A stretch of 64,000 nucleotides of DNA from Streptomyces sp. TBY4 (GTDB lineage Bacteria > Actinomycetota > Actinomycetes > Streptomycetales > Streptomycetaceae), in the NCBI RefSeq assembly GCF_024213195.1, contig NZ_JANAVF010000014.1, positions 62,001 through 126,000 of the forward strand, read 5' to 3'. This document shows, piece after piece, positions 9,136 to 17,471 of the stretch (positions are counted from its first letter, which is position 1; each line of letters begins with the position of its first letter). A program made the position numbers and the translations under genes. The notes under the pieces are model-generated. The model ran no database searches. It was not told the origin of the DNA and saw only the letters and a program-made list of their open reading frames with translations.

Positions 9136-9141
9136 TAGGCT
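9136..9141 (+). promoter_or_regulatory. -10 element of a leaderless promoter
   Basis: TAGGCT followed by 6 nt and then ATG 9148. No Shine-Dalgarno is present, so transcription probably starts at the A of ATG. Just upstream is an inverted repeat CCGGG-N7-CCCGG (9110-9126) nested in CGTACTC...GAGTACG, a plausible MerR operator serving both directions. Confidence 0.6.
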
Positions 9142-9147
9142 GCGCAC

Positions 9148-9876
9148 ATGCCCGACAACGCGGCGCGAACCACGGGAGCAGGGACCACAGTGCGCGAATA
9201 CCGCACGGAAGAGCTGGCCGAGGCCGCCGGCATACCCGTACGCACCCTGCGCTTCTACCGCGAGCGCAAGCTCCTGCCGCCGCCCCGCCGCGAGGGCCGC
9301 ATCGCCTGGTACGACGACCACCACCTGGCCCGGCTGCGCACCATCGCCGCCCTGCTGGAGCGCGGCCACACCCTCGGCGGGATCGCCGAGCTGACCGTCG
9401 CCTTCGAGAACGGCCGCGACGTCGGCCAGCTGGGCGAGCTGCTCGGCATCGGCTGGTCGGAGGAGACCCCGGTCCGGCTCACGCCCGAGGCCCTCGCCGA
9501 CTACTTCGAGGGGGAGGTCACCCCGGAGAACCTGGCGGCCTCGCTCGACCTCGGCTACCTCGCCACCGACGGCGAGGAGATCGTCCACGTCAGCCGCCGG
9601 CTCCTGGACGTCTCCTCGGCCCTGGTCCGCGAGGGCGTACCGCTCTCGGCCGTCCTGGAGGCGGGCCGCCGGGTCCGCGAGCACGCGGACGCGATGGCGG
9701 CCCTGTTCGAGGAGCTCATCTCCACCCACATCTCGGAGGAGGCCGTCCCGCGCCTGCGGCCCCTGGCCAAGAGCGTGGTCGACGCGGAACTCACCATGGC
9801 GATGGACCGCCTCCGCCCGCCCGCGGCGGCCCAGCCGCCCCAGGCGCCCCAGGAACCTCAGCCGCCGAGCTCGTAG
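9148..9876 (+). CDS. MerR family transcriptional regulator
   Basis: A 242-residue regulator. The winged helix-turn-helix occupies residues 14-75 (YRTEELAEAAGIPVRTLRFY, then RLRTIAALLERGHTLGGI). The long C-terminal domain has no metal-binding cysteine cluster, so it is not a classical metal sensor. It is divergent from the monooxygenase operon with about 145 bp between starts and probably controls it. Translation is probably leaderless; a GTG at 9190 is an alternative start. Its 3' end overlaps the 3' end of the convergent exonuclease gene by 19 bp. Confidence 0.88.
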   Translation: MPDNAARTTGAGTTVREYRTEELAEAAGIPVRTLRFYRERKLLPPPRREGRIAWYDDHHLARLRTIAALLERGHTLGGIAELTVAFENGRDVGQLGELLGIGWSEETPVRLTPEALADYFEGEVTPENLAASLDLGYLATDGEEIVHVSRRLLDVSSALVREGVPLSAVLEAGRRVREHADAMAALFEELISTHISEEAVPRLRPLAKSVVDAELTMAMDRLRPPAAAQPPQAPQEPQPPSS

Positions 9877-10661
9877 ACCACGGTCACGGGCGCGTGGTCG
9901 GACCACCGCTCGGGGTGCGTCTCGGCCCGCTCCACGAACGCCTTGACGGCCTTGGCCGCCAGCCCCGGCGTCGCCACCTGCAGGTCGATCCGCCAGCCGG
10001 CGTCGTTGTCGAAGGCCCGCCCGCGGTAGGACCACCAGGAGTAGGGCCCCTCGGTGTCCGGGTGCAGGCTGCGCACCACGTCCACGTACCCGGCGGTGTC
10101 GTAGACCTCCCCGAGCCACTCGCGCTCCTCGGGCAGGAAGCCGGCGTTCTTCCGGTTGGTCTTCCAGTTCCTCAGGTCGGCCTCGCGGTGACAGATGTTC
10201 CAGTCCCCGCAGACGACGACCTCGCGCCCGTCCGCGGCAGCCCGCGCCTTGAGCTCCTTCAGATAGCCGAGGAACTCCTCCATGAACCGGTACTTCTCGT
10301 CCTGCTTCTCGGTCCCGGCCTCCCCGGAGGGCAGGTAGAGGCTGGCGACGGTCACACCCGGCAGGTCGATCTCCAGGTACCGCCCGCTGCTGTCGAACTC
10401 CTCGCTCCCGAATCCGACCTGCACCCGCTCCGGCTCCCGCCGCGTGTAGACCGCGACCCCGGCCCGCCCCTTGGCTGCGGCCGGCGCGAACACGGTGTGC
10501 CAGCCCTCGGGCTCGCGCACCTCGTCCGGAATCTGGCCCTCCTCGGCCCGCACTTCCTGCAGGCAGACGACGTCGGCGTCCGACCCGGCCAGCCACGGGG
10601 AGAACCCCTTCTTGGCGGCAGCGCGGATCCCATTCACATTCACGGAGGTCACAGAGAACAT
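9858..10661 (-). CDS. xth: Exodeoxyribonuclease III (AP endonuclease)
   Basis: A 267-residue Mg-dependent exonuclease III/AP endonuclease of the EEP fold, acting in base excision repair. Motifs: N-terminal SVNVNGIRAA, LQEVRAE with the metal ligand Glu36, CGDWNIC, WRIDL and the terminal SDHAPV with the catalytic His. Length matches XthA. The -10 TATCGT (complement of 10668-10673) stands 6 nt before ATG 10661, so the mRNA is probably leaderless. Confidence 0.93.
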   Translation of the reverse strand: MFSVTSVNVNGIRAAAKKGFSPWLAGSDADVVCLQEVRAEEGQIPDEVREPEGWHTVFAPAAAKGRAGVAVYTRREPERVQVGFGSEEFDSSGRYLEIDLPGVTVASLYLPSGEAGTEKQDEKYRFMEEFLGYLKELKARAAADGREVVVCGDWNICHREADLRNWKTNRKNAGFLPEEREWLGEVYDTAGYVDVVRSLHPDTEGPYSWWSYRGRAFDNDAGWRIDLQVATPGLAAKAVKAFVERAETHPERWSDHAPVTVVYELGG

Positions 10662-10667
10662 CCCTGC

Positions 10668-10693
10668 ACGATAGCCGGAGCGTTCCGTAGGCT
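10668..10693. promoter_or_regulatory. Face-to-face leaderless promoters in a 38-bp gap
   Basis: The minus-strand -10 TATCGT (10668-10673) serves xth. The plus-strand -10 TAGGCT (10688-10693) serves the acetyltransferase. Each lies 6 nt from its start codon. The -35 region of each must overlap the other's -10 or start codon, so the two promoters should compete. Confidence 0.6.
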
Positions 10694-10699
10694 GTTCGG

Positions 10700-11200
10700 A
10701 TGTCTCAGGAGATCCAGCTCCGCGCCGTGTCGTACGACCACCCGGACGCGGTCAAGCTCAACGACCAAGTGCAGATCGAATACCAGGAGCGCTACCAGGG
10801 TGAGGGCGACGTCACGTTCCTCGACCCGGAGATGTTCGCCCCGCCGAGCGGCCTCTACCTCCTCGCCTACGACGCCTCGGACGCCCCGATCGCCAGCGGC
10901 GGCTGGCGCAGCCACGAGGCCAACGACGAGGGCTACGCAGACGGCGACGCCGAGCTGAAGCGCATGTACGTGATCCCCGAGGCCCGCGGCCTGGGCCTGG
11001 CCCGCCGCATGCTCGCCGCCCTCGAAGCGGACGCCCGCGCGGCCGGCCGCGTGCGCATGACCCTGGAGACCGGCGACCAGCAGCCGGAGGCCATCGCCCT
11101 CTACCTCTCAGAGGGCTACACCCTCACGAACGCCAAGTTCGGCCACTACCGCTTCCACGACTCCAGCCGCTGCATGACCAAGCCCCTGAACCCGTCCTGA
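10700..11200 (+). CDS. GNAT family N-acetyltransferase
   Basis: A 166-residue single-domain acetyltransferase. The acetyl-CoA loop is ELKRMYVIPEARGLGLARRM (about residues 92-111), followed by ALYLSEGYTLT typical of motif B. The acceptor substrate is unknown. No Shine-Dalgarno is present; the -10 TAGGCT ends 6 nt before the ATG. Confidence 0.88.
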   Translation: MSQEIQLRAVSYDHPDAVKLNDQVQIEYQERYQGEGDVTFLDPEMFAPPSGLYLLAYDASDAPIASGGWRSHEANDEGYADGDAELKRMYVIPEARGLGLARRMLAALEADARAAGRVRMTLETGDQQPEAIALYLSEGYTLTNAKFGHYRFHDSSRCMTKPLNPS

Positions 11201-11280
11201 CCGGCGCCGAGTCGGGCGCGGCCCCGGGCCCGCGCCCGGCTTCGATCCGACTCCGATCCGGCGTCGCCCCCGAACGCAGA

Positions 11281-11314
11281 AGATCCCGCCCGGTCTTGCG
11301 ACCGGACGGGATCT
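11281..11314. terminator. Hairpin terminator for the tRNA (and GNAT gene)
   Basis: 15-nt arms 11281-11295 and 11300-11314 with one mismatch around a TTGC loop. It lies 39 bp past the 3' end of the tRNA on the minus strand and 80 bp past the acetyltransferase on the plus strand. Confidence 0.75.
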
Positions 11315-11352
11315 CATGACGTTCTCGGGAGCAACCCGTGAACTGTCGTTTG

Positions 11353-11426
11353 TGGACCTGTGGGGATTTGAACCCCAGACCCCCTCGATGCGAACGAGGT
11401 GCGCTACCAGACTGCGCCACAGGCCC
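11353..11426 (-). tRNA. tRNA-Ala(CGC)
   Basis: The minus strand folds into a cloverleaf. Acceptor stem GGGCCTG pairs with CAGGTCC including the G3-U70 pair that specifies alanine. D arm GCGCAGTCTGGTAGCGC, anticodon arm CCTCG-TTCGCAT-CGAGG with anticodon CGC, and T loop GTTCAAATC are all present. The discriminator is A. CCA is not encoded. No tRNA neighbours. Confidence 0.95.
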
Positions 11427-11504
11427 TTGCGACGTGTGAAACATTAGCATCCCCTCGCGGGTGCTCCAAAACCGGTATCGGGGAGCGTCCGCGCAGGTCA
11501 TCGA

Positions 11505-12515
11505 TCACTCGTTCGCGGCGCGCGGGCGCTCGTCGCCCTCGTACTGGTCGAAGAGGGGCGTACGGGCCGCGTCGCGCGGGCGGGGGCGGGGCGACGGGGT
11601 GGACGGCTGGGCGCGCAGGCGGGGTTCCGTCGGCTCGGCCGTGCTGGAGCGGGTCGCGCTCCAGGGGTCCGGGGTCGCCGGGCCGGTGGCGCGCGGGGCG
11701 ACCGGGGCCGTCACGTACGTCGGCAGCGGTACCGGGACGGGCTCCCAGCTGTCACCGCGGGCGGGTCCGCGCTCGCGTTCGCGCTGCTGGTCCACCCACT
11801 CGGCGTGGTCGGTCTGCTCGACCAGGGCGCGCCGGCCGGCCTCCTGCGGGGAGACGGGTGGCGCGGGGTCCGGGTCGGAGCCGGCGGCCGCCTCGGACTC
11901 GCGGCGGCGCGGGCGGTTCTCGCGCAGGTGGCGGGCGGCCGCCTCGGCGCGGCGCCGGTCCATGGTGAACTCGTAGCGGCGTCGCTCCTGGACCCGCAGG
12001 TGCACGATGTACGTGCTCAGCAGCAGGGCGGGCACGGCCGGGGCCCACAGGTACTGGAGTCCGCCGACGGCGGCGGCGACCGCGCCGAGGGTGAAGATCA
12101 GGAAGAGCAGCGCGGTGGTGCGCCGGCGGCGTGCCAGGACGACGAGGCGCTGCTCGCGGCGGGCCCGCTCCGCGCGGTCGGCCCGCTCGGCGGCGGCCGA
12201 TCTCGGTTCGGGGCGGGTCGGCGGGGGCACGACGACGGCCCGGGCGTCGGCGGCGTCCACGGGTTTCACCGTTTCCGTCGCGGCGTCCGGGTCCGCGGGG
12301 GGCTGGGGCTGCGCCTCCTCGTCACCGCGCTCACGCAGTCCCTTGGCGTAACGGCGCTCCATTCCCGCCCGGCCGGAAAGCAGCCGGATGGCGGTGGAGA
12401 AGCGTTCCGTCGGACGGGCTTCGTTCAGCTCGTCCTGCCTCCGGAGCCACATGGGCACCAAGTAGGCGGCCCAGGCCCCGACAATGACTGCGTAGATGAG
12501 GCCGCTGCTGCTCAC
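11505..12515 (-). CDS. sepX: SepX/GlpR-type divisome membrane protein
   Basis: A 336-residue membrane protein. An N-terminal helix (about 3-20, GLIYAVIVGAWAAYLVPMWL) is followed by a charged linker with Arg/Glu/Ala, two central membrane helices (about 140-180) and a long disordered C-terminal region rich in Pro, Arg and Thr. This architecture and the gene order galU, glp/moeA, rimJ-like, then this gene match the actinobacterial Glp-GlpR division locus, where the Streptomyces protein is called SepX. The name rests on synteny and topology. The GTG start at 12515 is preceded by TACGGT-N7, suggesting a leaderless mRNA. The 157 bp upstream are AT-rich with a run of seven T. Confidence 0.72.
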   Translation of the reverse strand: MSSSGLIYAVIVGAWAAYLVPMWLRRQDELNEARPTERFSTAIRLLSGRAGMERRYAKGLRERGDEEAQPQPPADPDAATETVKPVDAADARAVVVPPPTRPEPRSAAAERADRAERARREQRLVVLARRRRTTALLFLIFTLGAVAAAVGGLQYLWAPAVPALLLSTYIVHLRVQERRRYEFTMDRRRAEAAARHLRENRPRRRESEAAAGSDPDPAPPVSPQEAGRRALVEQTDHAEWVDQQRERERGPARGDSWEPVPVPLPTYVTAPVAPRATGPATPDPWSATRSSTAEPTEPRLRAQPSTPSPRPRPRDAARTPLFDQYEGDERPRAANE

Positions 12516-12672
12516 ACCCCACACCGTAGAGGGGCGCGGCCGGGGGGATCCGCCAATTGGGACGGCGTGTCGCACGATCTCGCTGATATCACGGACTTTT
12601 TTTGTGATTCTTCGGATCAGGTTATGGGCGAATCGGTCATTGAGTGAAAGAATTCGAACAGATATCGGATTT

Positions 12673-13293
12673 CTATTGTCCGGGCGGTGCGGCCGGGCCC
12701 TGCGGATGCCGTTCGCGGTGCCAGCGGCGCAGCAGTCCCTCCCGCACCTCCTCCGCCGTCAGCGCGTAGACGAGGTGATCGCGCCAGGCCCCGTCGATGT
12801 GCAGGTAGCGCGGGCGCAGTCCCTCCTCGCGGAAGCCGAGCTTCTCCACCACCCGCCGGCTCGGGCCGTTCTCCGGGCGGATGCACACCTCGATCCGGTG
12901 CAGCCCGACCTTGCTGAAGCAGTGGTCCACCGCCAGCGCGACCGCCGTCGGCATCACCCCGCGGCCCGCGACCTCCCGGTCCACCCAGTAGCCCACGTGG
13001 CCCGCGCACATCGAGCCCCAGGTGATCCCGGCGACCGTCAACTGGCCCACCAGGCGCCCCTGGTACTCGATGACGAACGGCAGCATGCGCCCCGCGTTCG
13101 CCTCCGCCCGCAGGTGGCGCACCATCTGGCGGTACGTCGGCCGCTGGATCACCGGCCCCCAGGGCGCGGGCGGCGGGATCGTCGCCTCCCACGGCCGCAG
13201 CCAGTCGCGGTTGCGGCGGTTGACCTCGCGCCAGGCGGCCTGGTCCCGCAGCTTTATCGGCCGGAGCGAGACATCGCCGTCCGCCAGCACCAC
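12673..13293 (-). CDS. RimJ/RimL-type GNAT acetyltransferase
   Basis: A 206-residue GNAT of the ribosomal-protein acetyltransferase type. It has GYWVDREVAGRGVMPTAVAL (acetyl-CoA site, about 99-118), HRIEVCIRPENGPSRRVVEKLGF and the RimJ-like N-terminus SLRPIKLRD. It follows mog by 17 bp. No ATG, GTG or TTG exists further upstream, but CTG at 13314 would add seven conserved-looking residues and overlap the mog stop, so the true start is uncertain. It is part of the galU to sepX locus. Confidence 0.85.
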   Translation of the reverse strand: MVLADGDVSLRPIKLRDQAAWREVNRRNRDWLRPWEATIPPPAPWGPVIQRPTYRQMVRHLRAEANAGRMLPFVIEYQGRLVGQLTVAGITWGSMCAGHVGYWVDREVAGRGVMPTAVALAVDHCFSKVGLHRIEVCIRPENGPSRRVVEKLGFREEGLRPRYLHIDGAWRDHLVYALTAEEVREGLLRRWHRERHPQGPAAPPGQ

Positions 13294-13310
13294 CGGCCAG
13301 GAGGGGCCGT

Positions 13311-13904
13311 TCAGCTCGCGCTCCCCGGTGGTCTGCCCGCGGGGCGGGGATGGTCGCCGCCCCGGATCTGGTCGACGGCGTGCAGCAGCACGCGGGACAG
13401 GACCGCGATCCCGTCGCGGACCCCGCCCGTGGAACCGGGCAGGTTCACGATCAGGGTGTGCCCGGCCACGCCCGCCAGGCCCCGGGACAGGGCCGCGGTG
13501 GGCACCTTCTCCAGGGACTCGGCGCGGATCGCCTGCGGGATGCCCGGGATCTCGTAGTCCAGGACCCGGGCGGTGGCGTCGGGGGTCCGGTCGGTCGGCG
13601 AGATGCCGGTGCCGCCGGTGGTCAGGATGACGTCGTACCCGGCGGCCACGCCTTCGCGCAGGGCCGCCTCCACGGGGTCCCCGTCGGGGACCACGCGCGG
13701 GCCGTCCACCGCGAAGCCGAGCGCGCTCAGCCCTTCCGCGAGCACCGGCCCGCCCTTGTCCGCGTACACGCCCTGGGAGGCCCGGTTCGAGGCCGTGACC
13801 ACCAGCGCGCGCAGCGCGGGCGCCTGCGGCGTCACCGGGGCCGCTGCCGCCGCCTCGGGGGCGTGCGCGTGGCTGTGGACCTCGCCGCCGCGCGGGGCGT
13901 TCAC
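13311..13904 (-). CDS. mog: Molybdopterin adenylyltransferase (MogA/MoaB family)
   Basis: A 197-residue enzyme that adenylylates molybdopterin before Mo insertion. The MoaB/MogA fold is shown by ALVVTASNRASQGVYADKGG, the substrate motif TTGGTGISPTDRTPDAT (about 97-113), and GHTLIVNLPGSTGGVRD. A 30-residue His/Ala-rich leader precedes the core. The start is GTG 13904, whose GTGA overlaps the moaC stop, so translation is coupled. The cofactor is needed by the molybdenum nitrate reductase at 30.6-32.9 kb. Confidence 0.9.
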   Translation of the reverse strand: MNAPRGGEVHSHAHAPEAAAAAPVTPQAPALRALVVTASNRASQGVYADKGGPVLAEGLSALGFAVDGPRVVPDGDPVEAALREGVAAGYDVILTTGGTGISPTDRTPDATARVLDYEIPGIPQAIRAESLEKVPTAALSRGLAGVAGHTLIVNLPGSTGGVRDGIAVLSRVLLHAVDQIRGGDHPRPAGRPPGSAS

Positions 13905-14404
13905 GAGCGCGCCCAGTCGCCGGACTTGCCGCCCGTCTTCTCCTCGACCCGGACGTCGGTGATGACCGCGCCCTTGTCGACGGCCTTGACCATGTCGATG
14001 ACGGTGAGCCCGGCGACCGCGACGGCGGTCAGCGCCTCCATCTCGACGCCCGTACGGTCGGCGGTCTTGACGGTGGCCAGGATCTCGACGGCATCGTCGG
14101 TGACCTTGAGGTCCACCTTCACCCCGGAGACGGCCAGCGGGTGGCACAGCGGGATCAGGTCGGGGGTCTTCTTCGCCCCCATGATCCCGGCGATCCGCGC
14201 GGTGGCGAGGGCGTCGCCCTTGGGCACGCCCTCGCCCCGCAGCAGTTCGATCACCCGGGGAGAGACGAGCACGCGCCCGCTGGCCCGCGCCGTCCGCGTG
14301 GTGACGTCCTTCGCCGAGACGTCGACCATCCGGGCCGCGCCGGCCTCGTCGATGTGCGTCAGCCTGGTGCCGGCGGCGCCGCCGGCGCTGCTCTGCGTAC
14401 TCAT
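13901..14404 (-). CDS. moaC: Cyclic pyranopterin monophosphate synthase MoaC
   Basis: A 167-residue MoaC, which rearranges the cyclic GTP intermediate to cPMP in molybdenum cofactor synthesis. Conserved features: LTHIDEAGAARMVDVSAK, KGDALATARIAGIMGAKKT, LIPLCHPL, VKTADRTGVEMEALTAV and DKGAVITDVRVEEKTGGKSG. Length is that of the family. ATG 14404 is used; a longer reading to 14467 lacks codon bias. Confidence 0.95.
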   Translation of the reverse strand: MSTQSSAGGAAGTRLTHIDEAGAARMVDVSAKDVTTRTARASGRVLVSPRVIELLRGEGVPKGDALATARIAGIMGAKKTPDLIPLCHPLAVSGVKVDLKVTDDAVEILATVKTADRTGVEMEALTAVAVAGLTVIDMVKAVDKGAVITDVRVEEKTGGKSGDWARS

Positions 14405-14477
14405 ATGTGCGTGCCGCTCCCGTCCGGGCCCCGCAAGGGCCTGTGTGGTGCAACACGCTACCCGCATCCGCCGGACC

Positions 14478-15851
14478 TCAGCCGAGCAGGACCACTTCCA
14501 GCTCGGCCCCCGGCTCCACCGAGGTCACGTCCTCCGGTACGACGATCAGCGAGTCGGCGTGCGCCAGCGCGGCGATCAGGTGCGAGCCCGCTCCGCCGAC
14601 CGGGCTGACCGTGCCGGACTCCGCGTCGTACTTGCCGCGCAGGAACTGCCGGCGGCCCGCCGGGGAGCCGATGGCCTTGTCGGCCGCGAGCACCGCGCGC
14701 ACGCTCGGCCGGCTCACCTCGGAGGCGGGCAGGCCCATGAGGGCCCGGATCGCGGGGCGCACGAACAGCTCGAAGGAGACGTAGGAGGAGACCGGGTTGC
14801 CGGGCAGGGCCAGCAACGGGGTGTGGTCGGGGCCGATGGTGCCGAATCCCTGGGGCTTGCCGGGCTGCATGGCGAGCTTGCGGAAGTCGATGCCCGCGCC
14901 GTCGATGTCGTCACCGTCGCCGTCGGCCCCGCCCCCGGTGGCGACGGACGTCAGGGCTTCCTTGACCACGTCGTAGGCGCCGACGCTGACCCCGCCCGTG
15001 GTGACGAGCAGGTCGGCCCGGATGAGCTGGTCCTCGATGGTGGAGCGCAGGGTGTCGGCGTCGTCGGCGACGGCTCCGACCCGGTAGGCGATGGCTCCGG
15101 CGTCCCGCGCGGCGGCGGCCAGGGCGAAGCTGTTGGAGTCGTAGATCGTGCCGGCCGCGAGGGCCTCGCCGGGCTGGACCAGTTCGCTGCCGGTGGACAG
15201 GACGACCACGCGCGGGCGCGGGCGCACCCGTACGGTGCCCCGCCCGATGGCGGCCAGCAGGGCGATCTGCGGCGGCCCGAGGACCGTGCCCGCGGCGAGC
15301 GCGAGGTCCCCGGCCTGTACGTCGCTGCCGCGCGAGCGGACGTGCGCCCGCGCCTCGGCGGCGCGGTGGACCCGCACCTCGCCGGCGGCGCCCTCGGGCG
15401 CCTCACTGGCGGGGGTCATCCCGGAGGCGGCGCCGCCGCCCGTGCCGCCGTCGGTCCACTCGACCGGTACGACGGCTTCCGCGCCGGGGGGCAGCGGGGC
15501 GCCGGTCATGATGCGGGCGGCCTGGCCGGGGCCGACGGTCGGCAGCTCGCCGCTGCCGGCCGCCACGTCCCCGATGACCGTCAGCACCGCGGGGAACTCC
15601 TCGCTGGCACCCTGGACGTCGGCGGTCCGGACGGCGTACCCGTCCATCGAGCTGTTGTCGAAGGGCGGCAGGGCGACGGGCACGGTGACGTCCTCGACGA
15701 GGACACATCCCTGGGCGTCCAGCAGCTGGAGCTCGATGGGCTCCAGCGGCCGGACCGTACCGAGGACGTCCGCCAGGTGCTCGTCCACCGACCAGAGGCG
15801 CTGGGAGTCGCCGGCCGGCCGAGGATGCTGCGGTGCGTCGGTCTCGCTCAA
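14478..15851 (-). CDS. glp: MoeA/gephyrin-like protein (Glp)
   Basis: A 457-residue MoeA-fold protein: PPFDNSSMDGYAV near the N-terminus, MTGAPLPPGAEAVVPVE, STGSELV, TTGGVSVGAYDVVKEAL, ALPGNPVSSYVSFELFVRP and the C-terminal MoeA domain IV. MoeA inserts molybdate into molybdopterin. The paralogue encoded beside galU and a SepX/GlpR-like gene is Glp, which works in cell division with FtsZ and the membrane receptor. Sequence alone does not say whether this copy does one or both jobs. The likely start is TTG 15851, 4 bp past the galU stop, with GGAGGAG upstream inside the galU end. An Asp/Gly-rich insert lies at about 300-315. Confidence 0.82.
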   Translation of the reverse strand: MSETDAPQHPRPAGDSQRLWSVDEHLADVLGTVRPLEPIELQLLDAQGCVLVEDVTVPVALPPFDNSSMDGYAVRTADVQGASEEFPAVLTVIGDVAAGSGELPTVGPGQAARIMTGAPLPPGAEAVVPVEWTDGGTGGGAASGMTPASEAPEGAAGEVRVHRAAEARAHVRSRGSDVQAGDLALAAGTVLGPPQIALLAAIGRGTVRVRPRPRVVVLSTGSELVQPGEALAAGTIYDSNSFALAAAARDAGAIAYRVGAVADDADTLRSTIEDQLIRADLLVTTGGVSVGAYDVVKEALTSVATGGGADGDGDDIDGAGIDFRKLAMQPGKPQGFGTIGPDHTPLLALPGNPVSSYVSFELFVRPAIRALMGLPASEVSRPSVRAVLAADKAIGSPAGRRQFLRGKYDAESGTVSPVGGAGSHLIAALAHADSLIVVPEDVTSVEPGAELEVVLLG

Positions 15852-15855
15852 GGTC

Positions 15856-16758
15856 CTACATCTCCTCCGTGACGTACTGGTGAAGCCAGGTGCGGAACTC
15901 CGGGCCCAGGTCCTCACGCTCGCACGCGAGTCGGACGATGGCCCGCAGGTAGTCCCCGCGGTCCCCGGTGTCGTAGCGGCGGCCCCGGAAGACCACGCCG
16001 TGCACCGGGCCGCCGACGGTCTCGTCCGCGGCCAGCTTCTGCAGGGCGTCGGTCAGCTGGATCTCTCCACCGCGGCCCGGCTCGGTCTCCCGCAGTATGC
16101 CGAAGATCGCCGGGTCGAGTACGTATCGTCCGATGACCGCGTAATTGCTGGGCGCGTCCGCCGCGTCCGGCTTCTCCACCAGACCGGTGATGCGCACGAC
16201 GTCCGCCTCGTCGGTGGACTCGACCGCGGCGCAGCCGTAGAGGTGCACCTGGGCGGGGTCCACCTCCATCAGCGCGACGACGGTGCCGCCGGCGCTCTGC
16301 TGGACCTCCGCCATGCGGCGCAGCAGCGGATCGCGGGGGTCGATCAGGTCGTCGCCGAGGAGGACGGCGAAGGGTTCGTTGCCGACGTGCGGCTCGGCGC
16401 ACAGCACGGCATGACCCAGGCCGCGGGGGTCGCCCTGGCGGACGTAGTGCATGGTGGCCAGGTCGCTGGATTCCTGGACCTTCTTGAGCCGGTCGTCGTC
16501 GCCCTTGGCGATGAGCGCGGACTCCAGCTCGTAGTTGCGGTCGAAGTGGTCTTCGAGCGCACGCTTATTACGACCCGTGATCATGAGGATGTCGTCCAGG
16601 CCGGCCGACACGGCCTCCTCGACGACGTACTGAATGGCGGGCTTGTCCACCACAGGGAGCATTTCCTTGGGTGTCGCCTTGGTCGCGGGAAGGAACCGGG
16701 TGCCGAGGCCCGCGGCCGGGATGACCGCTTTTTTGATCACGGGGTGCAACTGAGTCAT
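15856..16758 (-). CDS. galU: UTP-glucose-1-phosphate uridylyltransferase
   Basis: A 300-residue GalU making UDP-glucose. The nucleotide-binding signature AAGLGTRFLPATKATPKEMLP is at the N-terminus, with QYVVEEA, MITGRNKRALEDHFD, LLGDDL and the sugar-binding LVEKP, GRGGEIQLTDAL and YDTGDR. ATG 16758 is preceded by TATCGT-N7, suggesting a leaderless start. It heads the galU-glp-moaC-mog-rimJ transcription unit. Confidence 0.95.
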   Translation of the reverse strand: MTQLHPVIKKAVIPAAGLGTRFLPATKATPKEMLPVVDKPAIQYVVEEAVSAGLDDILMITGRNKRALEDHFDRNYELESALIAKGDDDRLKKVQESSDLATMHYVRQGDPRGLGHAVLCAEPHVGNEPFAVLLGDDLIDPRDPLLRRMAEVQQSAGGTVVALMEVDPAQVHLYGCAAVESTDEADVVRITGLVEKPDAADAPSNYAVIGRYVLDPAIFGILRETEPGRGGEIQLTDALQKLAADETVGGPVHGVVFRGRRYDTGDRGDYLRAIVRLACEREDLGPEFRTWLHQYVTEEM

Positions 16759-16850
16759 GAGCCGAACGATAGTCGCTCGCGCTGTGGGCCATGTGTGCTT
16801 CAGATGAACATGATCGGGTTTACCACCATAGAAAGGGATACGGGCCAACC

Positions 16851-17462
16851 GTGACCGAGAACCAGCCTTCGAGGGCCAAGGCGGAGCTGCGCCGGCAACT
16901 GCTCGCGGCCCGCCGCGCCTTGTCCGCCGAGACCCTGAGCACGGCGGCCGGCGCCCTCTCCCGCTCCGCCCTGCGGCTGCCCGAACTCAGCTCCGCCCGC
17001 ACCGTGGCCGCCTACGTCTCCATCGGCTCGGAACCGGGCACCCACGAGCTGCTCGACGCCCTGCGGGCATCCGGGACCCGGGTGCTGCTGCCCGTCCTGC
17101 TGCCCGACAACGACCTCGACTGGGCGGCGTACGAAGGACCGGAGAGCCTGGCCGAGGCCGCGCACCCGGGGAAGATGCGGCTCCTGGAGCCCGCCGGTCC
17201 CCGCCTCGGCCCGGACGCGGTGACGGGCGCCGACGCCGTCCTGCTGCCCGGACTGGCCGTGGACCGGCGGGGGATGCGGCTCGGGCGGGGCGGAGGCTCG
17301 TACGACCGGGTCCTGGAGCGGCTGGAGCGCGCCGGGGTGCATCCCGCGCTGGTCGTGCTGCTCTACGACGACGAGGTGGTCGCGCGGGTCCCGGAGGAAC
17401 CGCACGACCACCCCGTGCACGCGGTGGCCACCCCGTCGGGGGTGCTCCGCTTCAGCGTGTAG
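16851..17462 (+). CDS. 5-formyltetrahydrofolate cyclo-ligase
   Basis: A 203-residue enzyme converting 5-formyl-THF to 5,10-methenyl-THF with ATP. Features: N-terminal AKAELRRQLLAARRALS, the substrate region YVSIGSEPGT, and the phosphate-binding VDRRGMRLGRGGGSYDRVL near the C-terminus. GTG 16851 was chosen because residues ahead of it lack coding bias and overlap the galU promoter. It is divergent from galU and convergent with the acylase gene 9 bp away. Confidence 0.93.
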   Translation: MTENQPSRAKAELRRQLLAARRALSAETLSTAAGALSRSALRLPELSSARTVAAYVSIGSEPGTHELLDALRASGTRVLLPVLLPDNDLDWAAYEGPESLAEAAHPGKMRLLEPAGPRLGPDAVTGADAVLLPGLAVDRRGMRLGRGGGSYDRVLERLERAGVHPALVVLLYDDEVVARVPEEPHDHPVHAVATPSGVLRFSV

Positions 17463-17471
17463 GAACTGCTG

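Noticed and set aside
12567..12571. GACAC (WhiA-type) motif in the sepX upstream region
   Set aside because: A five-base motif is expected often by chance; no second motif or spacing supports it.
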